Assembly: GCA_031290055.1 (NCBI GenBank)
Contig: JAITOH010000017.1
Location: 1-7,160, forward strand
DNA from: Endomicrobium sp.
GTDB lineage: Bacteria > Elusimicrobiota > Endomicrobiia > Endomicrobiales > Endomicrobiaceae
Direction of reading: 5' to 3'
DNA length: 7,160 nt
Below, piece by piece: positions 6,748 through 7,160 of this stretch. The notes below the pieces were generated by a model. That model ran no database searches and was not told the origin of the DNA. It saw nothing but the letters and a program-made list of their open reading frames with translations. Position 1 is the first letter of the stretch; each line of letters opens with the position of its first letter. The position numbers were made by a program, and so were the translations under genes.

Positions 6748-6768
6748 TATTAAGGGATTAGGTAAAAA

Positions 6769-7160
6769 ATGATACATCAGACGGCTGTTATTGATAAGAG
6801 TGCGTTTATTGAAGAAAGTGTTGTAATAGGTCCTTATACAGTGGTAGGTCCAGAAACGATTATAAAAAATGGAACAAAGATACATGGCCAATCGTCTATT
6901 GAGTATGCCGAAATAGGATGTAATTGCGAAATTTTTAACTTTTCGTCAATAGGTAAATGTCCTCAGGATTTGAAATATAATGGTGAAAAAACAAAAGTTA
7001 TAATTGGAGATGGAACTGTAGTCAGAGAGTGTGTTACTTTAAACAGAGGCACTATAACATCTGGACAAACCAATATTGGTAAAAATTGTTTACTTATGGC
7101 TTGTGCACATGTAGCTCATGACTGCATAATTGGAGACAATGTAATAATTGGATATTCTTC
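6769..7160 (+). CDS. lpxA: UDP-N-acetylglucosamine acyltransferase LpxA, 5' portion (runs off the window)
   Basis: LpxA starts lipid A synthesis by transferring a 3-hydroxyacyl chain from ACP to the 3-OH of UDP-GlcNAc, as a cytoplasmic trimer. The 130 complete codons present cover about half of the usual protein of roughly 260 residues: hexapeptide beta-helix repeats from MIHQTAVIDKSAFIEES onward, the SIGKCPQDLKYNGEKTKVIIG block that separates LpxA from LpxD, and RECVTLNRGT. LLMACAHVAHDC contains the catalytic His (H117, equivalent to E. coli H125) and H114. The C-terminal helical domain lies beyond the window. The ATG is preceded by TTAGG with a 6-base gap. It lies 169 bases after lpxC-fabZ, a wider gap than elsewhere in the cluster, with its own promoter candidate and an orphan ribosome-binding site in between. 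Confidence 0.95.
   Translation, partial: MIHQTAVIDKSAFIEESVVIGPYTVVGPETIIKNGTKIHGQSSIEYAEIGCNCEIFNFSSIGKCPQDLKYNGEKTKVIIGDGTVVRECVTLNRGTITSGQTNIGKNCLLMACAHVAHDCIIGDNVIIGYS

Noticed and set aside
1..7160. Mobile elements, CRISPR arrays, toxin-antitoxin or defence genes
   Set aside because: I saw no regular spaced repeats, transposase or integrase motifs, or known defence domains on either strand; the window consists of core envelope and nucleotide genes.

Overview
The window is AT-rich bacterial DNA from a diderm (Gram-negative type) organism. It encodes an outer-membrane assembly protein (BamA) and three consecutive steps of lipid A biosynthesis (LpxD, an LpxC-FabZ fusion, LpxA). It uses the standard genetic code, with TGA, TAA and TAG all acting as stops. 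The LpxC-FabZ fusion is typical of Bacteroidota/Chlorobi and of Elusimicrobiota. The best promoters here look like sigma-70 (TTGACA/TATAAT type) and the lpxD and lpxA starts have Shine-Dalgarno sequences; Bacteroidota usually lack both. Together with the low GC, this points to Elusimicrobiota, possibly an Endomicrobium-like termite-gut symbiont. That assignment is inference.

Layout. Bases 2-424 (+) are the 3' part of a DJ-1/PfpI family gene. Bases 577-650 (+) are a tRNA-Arg with anticodon CCU. Bases 651-908 hold no recognised gene, only one unassigned open stretch and an imperfect hairpin. Bases 909-1403 (-) encode a dCMP deaminase, apparently expressed from a near-consensus promoter that places the mRNA start on its ATG. 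Bases 1404-1679 are the divergent control region between the deaminase gene and bamA; it holds a promoter for each gene, a hairpin with a T-tract and a repeated 9-mer. Bases 1680-3998 (+) are bamA. Bases 4189-5214 (+) are lpxD, overlapping by ATGA with the lpxC-fabZ fusion (5211-6599, +). After a 169-base gap with its own promoter-like sequence, lpxA starts at 6769 and runs off the end.

How the genes fit together. LpxA, LpxC and LpxD carry out the first three steps of lipid A synthesis (O-acylation, deacetylation, N-acylation of UDP-GlcNAc). FabZ makes enoyl-ACP for fatty acid elongation and competes for the same hydroxyacyl-ACP pool. BamA inserts outer-membrane proteins, including the machinery that exports LPS. 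The order follows the widespread bamA-skp-lpxD-fabZ-lpxA cluster, but skp is missing from its usual place and fabZ is fused to lpxC.

I see no mobile element, CRISPR array, phage gene or defence system, and nothing that qualifies as a new biological system. The most interesting signals are regulatory: the leaderless deaminase transcript, and a promoter containing a TG repeat followed by a strong ribosome-binding site with only an eight-codon frame, just ahead of lpxA.
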